Source of the DNA: Methanosaeta sp. PtaU1.Bin112
Lineage (GTDB): Archaea; Halobacteriota; Methanosarcinia; Methanotrichales; Methanotrichaceae
NCBI GenBank assembly: GCA_002067705.1
Contig: MVRL01000199.1
Location: 1-40,704, forward strand
Direction: 5' to 3'
Length of the DNA stretch: 40,704 nt
Under the pieces are notes generated by a model. That model worked only from the letters and a program-made list of their open reading frames with translations. It was not told where the DNA came from and searched no databases. The translations under genes and the position numbers were made by a program. Each line of letters starts with the position of its first letter. Position 1 is the first letter of the stretch. Below are positions 36,232-40,704 of the stretch, piece by piece.

Positions 36232-36498
36232 CTATTCCAGTCTCTCGATGCCGACCTTCTTTACCTTGGGCTTCCAAATCTTATCCGGCATCCAGGCCGG
36301 TGCACCGGCGGGTTTGTCCACCTGCACTCGCTCTCCCGTAAACACATGCACCTTCTTGGTTCCGCGTTCACGCAGCTTGATATCGGTATAGCCCCGGTTA
36401 GCTGCCTTTAGGGCTGCCTGTCTGGGTGATTTTCCTGTAAAAACTCCAATCTCATTTCCCTCAGCATCACGCAGGGCAAAATTTCTCATCTCAGCCAT
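36232..36498 (-). CDS. Chromosomal protein MC1 family, shortened loop
   Basis: 88 aa. MC1 is an abundant DNA-bending protein of Methanosarcinales and haloarchaea. Recognisable pieces: RNFALRDAEGNEIGVFTGKS, PRQAALKAANRG, LRERGTKKVHVFTGERV, and PAWMPDKIWKPKVKK. From memory, Methanosarcina MC1 has several more residues between AANRG and LRERG and an Ala-Trp after VFK; both are absent here. The start has GGAGGGAA 5 nt upstream, and TTAATATA at 36548-36541 serves as TATA box. Own transcription unit, convergent with the repeat protein. Confidence 0.88.
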   Translation of the reverse strand: MAEMRNFALRDAEGNEIGVFTGKSPRQAALKAANRGYTDIKLRERGTKKVHVFTGERVQVDKPAGAPAWMPDKIWKPKVKKVGIERLE

Positions 36499-36540
36499 AT
36501 ATTCCCTCCTTCGTGGATATGAATAGCCTCTCTGATTCGG

Positions 36541-36548
36541 TATATTAA
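36541..36548 (-). promoter_or_regulatory. TATA box of the MC1 gene
   Basis: TTAATATA on the minus strand, 26 bp before a predicted transcript start near 36519. Confidence 0.45.
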
Positions 36549-36634
36549 TTTAATCCAAGTTAAAGCCGAAAAAGGGACAAAAAACCGGAAGACACTGCCG
36601 CAAACGCTTCTTCCAATTAGATAGAGATTTCAGC

Positions 36635-36693
36635 AAAAAATAAATTATCTAAAAATAGAATTAGCAAAGAGCCTGATGAGTTCTCCTCTTTGC
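36635..36693 (-). terminator. Terminator of the ActP-like symporter gene
   Basis: On the minus strand an exact 8-bp stem GCAAAGAG/CTCTTTGC (36693-36686 with 36671-36664) starts 7 bases after the stop, followed by T-rich tracts TATTTTTAG and TTATTTTTTG. Confidence 0.6.
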
Positions 36694-36699
36694 CATTCC

Positions 36700-38127
36700 T
36701 TAAGCGGCTTTATCCCCCAGTGCATCCCGCACCCCGCCAGGGCGACTCGTCGCCAGACTTGCTAGCACATAAGCCGCCGTTCCGCACACGAGGCCTATGA
36801 AGACCGGGTGGATGAGCGGATTGCCGTAGAAGTTCCAGACGACAACCGATGCAAAAGAGGCCAGAAGGCTGGCGATAAGACCCATGTAGTTGCCCCGATC
36901 CCAGAAGAGGCCGAAGATCAGAGGCACAAATACACAGCAGGCTATGACACCCATGCTCACGGAGACCAGAGGCACGATCTGCTGAGGTACATCGACCGCA
37001 GATATGGCAGCGATCATAATGATGGTCACACCCACAATGCGAGTGAGCAGCAGAATCTTCTTGTCGGAGATCTCAGGATGCAGGTATCGCAGAATATCTG
37101 AGGTCAGGGATGTGGTGGTAACCAACACAATAGCGCTCATGGTCGACATCGCCGCAGAGATTGCCGCCAGCAAAATGATGGCGTCAAATCCCGGCGGAAG
37201 CAAGGTTGTGGCCAGGAAGGGCACCAAGCCATCGGGATTCTTGAAGAACGGTGCCAGCTGCTCTTCGCTCAACACTCCATAGGCGAGGATGCCCAGGGAG
37301 AAGATGCAGAGAGCATAAATCGCGATGGAGATCGGCCCCCAGATGCCGGCAAAGCGGACTACCCTTCGGTCTTTAGCTGAGAATATCATGATGAGCAGAT
37401 CGGGCAGAGCCAAAAGGCCCAGGCTTATGGAAAAAGCCATCCCCAGGGTCTTCTGCCAGGGCACATTCAGGCCTTGCATGGAGAGCACGTTTGCGGGAAT
37501 ATTCTGCCAGATCTCAGATCCGCCGCCCGCAGAAAAAAGGCCCCCGTAGAGCAGGATCGCTCCGGCGAGCATCAGAACGCCCTGAATGAACCCGATCCAG
37601 ATGATGGCCGGCAGTCCGCCGATGGCATAATAGATGGCCACAATGGCCACGGCAATCATCAGACCCTGCAGATAGCTGACCCCTATCAGTCCCTGGAAGA
37701 GCGTGGCGCATCCCTTGAAGATGGGAACCAGATATACCGCATAAAGGATCAGCATGATAGCGGCCAGAATTACCTTGCCCGTGGGTGAGTTGTATCTCTT
37801 CTCCAGAAGCTGGGGGACGGTCTTGGCATCATAATGCTTGGCCATGGCCCAGATCCGTCCCGCAAGAAGCCAGGCGAGACATGCGAAGCCCACATGGAAG
37901 AAGGTGCAGAATACCACCCAGGGCATGCCGGCGATCAGTCCGTACCCGCCGCCGCCCAGGAAGGATGCGGCACTGAAATAGGCTGCAGTAAAGGCGATGC
38001 CAATGACTGCCGGATAGGCGATGTTGCGATCGGAGAGAACGAAGCCAGAGAAGGTCCCCTGGCGCAGCTTGAATGAGAGCAGGACTATGAGGGCTACGTA
38101 AGCGAAGAGCAGCAGTTCATTGATCAT
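36700..38127 (-). CDS. Sodium:solute symporter, possibly monocarboxylate/acetate type
   Basis: 475 aa from ATG 38127 (MINELLLFAYVALIVLLSFK), with about 13 helices and no extra domain. SSS features: DRNIAYPAVIGIAFTAAYFS, FSAASFLGGGGYGLIAGMPW, YAIGGLPAIIWIGFIQGVLM, and AAISAAMSTMSAIVLVTTTS in the sodium-site helix. The GGGGYG segment is reminiscent of acetate/monocarboxylate permeases; substrate assignment is inference but would suit an acetate-using methanogen. GGAGGGAA precedes the ATG by 3-4 nt. Overlaps the stop of the 28-aa ORF as ATGA. An in-frame start at 38226 would swallow that ORF and is rejected. Confidence 0.8.
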   Translation of the reverse strand: MINELLLFAYVALIVLLSFKLRQGTFSGFVLSDRNIAYPAVIGIAFTAAYFSAASFLGGGGYGLIAGMPWVVFCTFFHVGFACLAWLLAGRIWAMAKHYDAKTVPQLLEKRYNSPTGKVILAAIMLILYAVYLVPIFKGCATLFQGLIGVSYLQGLMIAVAIVAIYYAIGGLPAIIWIGFIQGVLMLAGAILLYGGLFSAGGGSEIWQNIPANVLSMQGLNVPWQKTLGMAFSISLGLLALPDLLIMIFSAKDRRVVRFAGIWGPISIAIYALCIFSLGILAYGVLSEEQLAPFFKNPDGLVPFLATTLLPPGFDAIILLAAISAAMSTMSAIVLVTTTSLTSDILRYLHPEISDKKILLLTRIVGVTIIMIAAISAVDVPQQIVPLVSVSMGVIACCVFVPLIFGLFWDRGNYMGLIASLLASFASVVVWNFYGNPLIHPVFIGLVCGTAAYVLASLATSRPGGVRDALGDKAA

Positions 38128-38210
38128 TGTTCCCTCCTCAGCAGAATGAAGATCGTTATCGAAAGCATTAATATAATTGATATCAGCAAGCCAAAATAAG
38201 GCGAAGGCAT
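38124..38210 (-). CDS. 28-aa single-span membrane peptide, probable symporter small accessory protein
   Basis: Too small for standard gene finders. Reads MPSPYFGLLISIILMLSITI then FILLRREQ: one membrane helix ending in a basic tail. Its TGA overlaps the symporter ATG (ATGA at 38127-38124), so the two are translationally coupled. AGAGG lies about 9 nt before its ATG. Short one-helix peptides upstream of SSS symporters are known in methanogens and annotated as small accessory proteins; this one fits by position and size. Function unproven. Confidence 0.6.
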   Translation of the reverse strand: MPSPYFGLLISIILMLSITIFILLRREQ

Positions 38211-38296
38211 AACAGTTTCCTCTCATCAGTGCAGATAGGCTCCTGCACTCCCTGAAGTCATGAGCATATTCATATTCATATTTCTACTCCCGACTA

Positions 38297-38313
38297 TGTA
38301 CTAAGTTGTACTA
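38297..38313. promoter_or_regulatory. Direct repeat TGTACTA with 10-bp period, operator candidate
   Basis: TGTACTA at 38297-38303 is repeated at 38307-38313, separated by AGT, so both lie on the same face of the helix. It sits in the divergent region between the symporter pair and iorAB, just upstream of AT-rich TATA-like sequence for the minus-strand genes. Confidence 0.35.
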
Positions 38314-38497
38314 CAATGTGCTTTGTCGATCAATTTGTTTAAAAACGTTTCCCTTCACAGATCCAGACTTTATGAATCCACCACAAGAAATATAAGCCAA
38401 AATCAGTTATCGCCTCGTGTATCTTTGATGTATTAGATTGCGCATAAACGATTAACAACAATCACCATAGATTTTGCATACGAGACCAAGGAGATAA

Positions 38498-40264
38498 ATG
38501 GCATTGAGACGTTTGATGTCCGGCAACGAGGCCCTGGCGAGAGGCGCCTTTGAAGCCGGTGTGACGGTTGGAGCGGGCTATCCGGGAACTCCCTCTACCG
38601 AGATCCTGGAGAATCTGGCCCACTACAAGCCGGAAGTGTACTGCGAGTGGTCGCCCAATGAGAAGGTTGCCTTTGAGGTGGCGGCAGGAGCATCCCTGGC
38701 CGGGGCCCGCAGCATTGTGACCATGAAGCATGTGGGGCTGAATGTAGCGGCTGATCCGCTCATGACGCTGAGCTACATCAGCGTGGAGGGAGGATTTGTG
38801 GCCTGCGTGGCCGATGATCCTGGCATGCACTCCTCACAGAACGAGCAGGATACCCGCAATTATGCCCGTTTTGCAAAGATTCCCCTTTTCGAGCCCGCCG
38901 ACAGCCAGGAAGCCTGTGATTTTCTTAAGCAGGCCATCGAGGTCTCAGAGGAGTTCAAGACGCCGGTAATTCTGCGCACCACCACCCGGGTCAGCCACTC
39001 CCGAAGCCTCGTAGAGCTGTCTGAGAAAAAGCCCTCCCGCAAGAAGATTGGCATGATAAAGAATCCGCCCCGCTTCGTTCCAATACCCGTCTGGGGCAGG
39101 CCCATGCGCCAGAGGGTCGAGGACCGGCTAATTCGCCTGAAGGCGCTCTCGGAAAGCTCGCCCGCCAACCGCATTGAGTGGCGGGACCGGAGCCTGGGTA
39201 TCATCACCTCCTCCATCTCTTACCAGTACGCCAGAGAGGTCTGGCCTGAGGCAAGCGTCCTCAAGCTGGGGATGTCCTATCCCTTCCCGGATGCCATGAT
39301 AAAGGAATTTGCAGCTGGCGTATCCAATCTGCTGATCGTAGAAGAGCTGGACGACTTCATCGAGCAGCATGTCAGGACTCTGGGCCTGGCCTGCCGTGGA
39401 AGGGATGTTGTTCCCGGAATCATGGAGCTTTCTGTGGACCGACTACTGGCTGCAAAAGCGCTCTTGGAAGGAAGGACCCCGCCAGTGAGCAAGCCTTCCG
39501 CATTCGCCGACCGGCTGCCGCCCCGTCCGCCGGTGCTCTGTCCAGGCTGCCCGCACCGGGGAATCTTCTATTCCCTGAGAAAGAAGAAGGTGCTGGTTAC
39601 TGGTGACATCGGCTGCTACAGCCTGGGGGCTTTCCCGCCCCTGGACAGGATGGACAGCATCCTCTGCATGGGTGCCGGCATCTCCATGGCGCACGGCCTG
39701 GAGAAAGCGGGCGAGCCCTCAAAGGTCGTAGGCATCGTGGGCGATTCGACATTCTTTCACTCAGGCATCACCGGTCTATTGGACATCGCCTACAATAGCG
39801 GCCACAGCACCATAATCGTGCTTGACAACCGCACCACCGCCATGACCGGCCATCAGGATCATCCCGGTACAGGCAGAACGCTCATGGGCGAGAGAGCAAA
39901 AGCCATCTCCATCGAGGACATCGGCAGAGCCTGCGGAATCGAGCGAGTCTCTGTTATCAATCCCTACAACCTGGACCAGGCGGATCGGGTCATATCTGAG
40001 GAGATCGCTGCCGACAAGCCATCTCTGATCGTCTCCCGCGCTCCCTGCCCGCTGCGAGAGAGAAAGAGGGTGGGCGAGAGGCGCAAGATTCAGGCAGACG
40101 AGTGCAAGGGCTGCGAGCTGTGCCTGAATTTGGGCTGCCCGGCCATCGAAGGCACTGAGGCCGGACCAAGGATAAACGAGACCCTTTGTGCAGGCTGCGG
40201 CCTGTGCGAGCAGGTCTGTCCGGCAGGAGCCATTGGAAGTATTGTCAGGGGGCAGAAAGAATGA
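38498..40264 (+). CDS. iorA: Indolepyruvate:ferredoxin oxidoreductase, alpha subunit
   Basis: 588 aa. Oxidises or, in reverse, forms aryl pyruvates with ferredoxin and CoA. N-terminal pyrimidine-binding region: GYPGTPSTEILENL, WSPNEKVAFEVAAGASLAGA. Thiamine diphosphate region: CPGCPHRGIFYSLR, TGDIGCYSLGAFPPLDRMDS, GIVGDSTFFHSGITGLLDIA. Two [4Fe-4S] motifs close the protein (about 535-580): CKGCELCLNLGCP and CAGCGLCEQVCP. GGAG at 38490-38493 precedes the ATG. The iorB start overlaps its stop as ATGA. Confidence 0.96.
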   Translation: MALRRLMSGNEALARGAFEAGVTVGAGYPGTPSTEILENLAHYKPEVYCEWSPNEKVAFEVAAGASLAGARSIVTMKHVGLNVAADPLMTLSYISVEGGFVACVADDPGMHSSQNEQDTRNYARFAKIPLFEPADSQEACDFLKQAIEVSEEFKTPVILRTTTRVSHSRSLVELSEKKPSRKKIGMIKNPPRFVPIPVWGRPMRQRVEDRLIRLKALSESSPANRIEWRDRSLGIITSSISYQYAREVWPEASVLKLGMSYPFPDAMIKEFAAGVSNLLIVEELDDFIEQHVRTLGLACRGRDVVPGIMELSVDRLLAAKALLEGRTPPVSKPSAFADRLPPRPPVLCPGCPHRGIFYSLRKKKVLVTGDIGCYSLGAFPPLDRMDSILCMGAGISMAHGLEKAGEPSKVVGIVGDSTFFHSGITGLLDIAYNSGHSTIIVLDNRTTAMTGHQDHPGTGRTLMGERAKAISIEDIGRACGIERVSVINPYNLDQADRVISEEIAADKPSLIVSRAPCPLRERKRVGERRKIQADECKGCELCLNLGCPAIEGTEAGPRINETLCAGCGLCEQVCPAGAIGSIVRGQKE

Positions 40265-40704
40265 ACGAGCAGACAAGGAGCATAGTAATAGTCGGTGTAG
40301 GCGGCCAGGGAATATTGCTCGCCAGCGAGATCCTGGCTCAGGCGGCTATGCTGGAGGGCTACGATGTCAAGACCAATGAGGTGCACGGCATGGCACAGCG
40401 GGGCGGCTCGGTGATGGCCCAGATAAGATACGGAAGAGAGGTTCACAGCCCCCTGGTGGCCAGAAATGAAGCCCACATTCTGGGCGCCTTAGAGAAGATT
40501 GAGGCGCTTCGTTATGCTGATTACCTTAAGCCGGAAGGACTTGCGGCCGTCAGCACTCAGGCGATCATGCCGGTTACCGTCTCCTCAGGCGGGGCCAGGT
40601 ATCCTGAGAACGCAGAAGAGCTGCTGAGACAGGCATTTCCCAGGCTGCTTTACATCGATGCGGCAAAGATCGCCAGCGACCTCGGCGACATCCGGGCGGC
40701 CAAT
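40261..40704 (+). CDS. iorB: Indolepyruvate:ferredoxin oxidoreductase, beta subunit (partial)
   Basis: 148 codons before the right edge. Begins MNEQTRSIVIVGVGGQGILL and contains EVHGMAQRGGSVMAQIRYG, the signatures of the gamma-type (KorC/IorB) domain of 2-oxoacid:ferredoxin oxidoreductases. Partner of IorA; ATGA overlap gives coupled translation. The C-terminus lies outside the window. Confidence 0.95.
   Translation, partial: MNEQTRSIVIVGVGGQGILLASEILAQAAMLEGYDVKTNEVHGMAQRGGSVMAQIRYGREVHSPLVARNEAHILGALEKIEALRYADYLKPEGLAAVSTQAIMPVTVSSGGARYPENAEELLRQAFPRLLYIDAAKIASDLGDIRAAN

Noticed and set aside
1-40704. CRISPR arrays, insertion sequences, rRNA genes
   Set aside because: No regularly spaced repeats, no transposase motifs and no rRNA sequences were seen on either strand.

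Overview
The window looks like a chromosomal segment of a methanogenic archaeon of the Methanosarcinales/Methanotrichales, most likely Methanothrix (Methanosaeta)-like. The sequence shows an MC1-type chromosomal protein, a tandem-domain S-layer protein with a PGF-CTERM sorting tail, an NrpR-type nitrogen regulator, a group II chaperonin (thermosome), ribosomal protein S6e, archaeal-type synthetases, Tsr3, a class I CCA-adding enzyme, and AT-rich TATA promoters roughly 25 bp upstream of transcripts or starts. The genus is inferred from the gene set; no marker here is decisive.

Layout. 1-1000: start of an exported protein (minus), then tRNA-Glu and tRNA-Gln (minus). 1-5.8 kb: nrpR and S6e (plus), facing a minus pair of a sodium:solute symporter with a long C-terminal tail and a geranylgeranyl-reductase-family flavoprotein. 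5.8-10.4 kb: ilvD-thpR-cca, coupled by overlaps and converging on a histone-deacetylase-fold hydrolase. 10.4-13.8 kb: cell surface block, a duplicated S-layer gene followed by a small repeat-rich protein with a related C-terminal tail. 13.9-16.7 kb: AmrS-type radical SAM enzyme, bacterial-type RibBA, Tsr3. 16.8-22 kb: valS, a CYTH-domain protein, a presenilin-like protease and a multi-membrane-span protein. 22-24 kb: accessory patch with a VapBC pair, an unrecognised remnant and two small coiled-coil ORFs. 24-28.4 kb: thermosome, purC, a lipoprotein and a winged-helix regulator. 28.5-33.3 kb: a small winged-helix protein, a BofA-like membrane protein, and a compact three-gene operon of a KaiC-like ATPase with a missing catalytic Glu pair, a 69-aa membrane protein, and a 1059-aa symporter fused to two DUF835-type domains. 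33.4-36.5 kb: non-discriminating-type AspRS, a secreted three-repeat protein and MC1. 36.7-40.7 kb: a third symporter with an overlapping 28-aa membrane ORF, and divergent iorA-iorB (iorB cut by the window edge).

The best candidate for an undescribed system is the KaiC-like/small membrane protein/symporter-DUF835 operon at 29.2-33.2 kb, which reads as a transport-linked sensory unit. Also notable are the 28-aa symporter-linked ORF, a roughly 476-bp near-identical tract inside the S-layer duplication that suggests gene conversion, and a paired PGF/TGF-tailed surface module. Five CDSs probably start with UUG.
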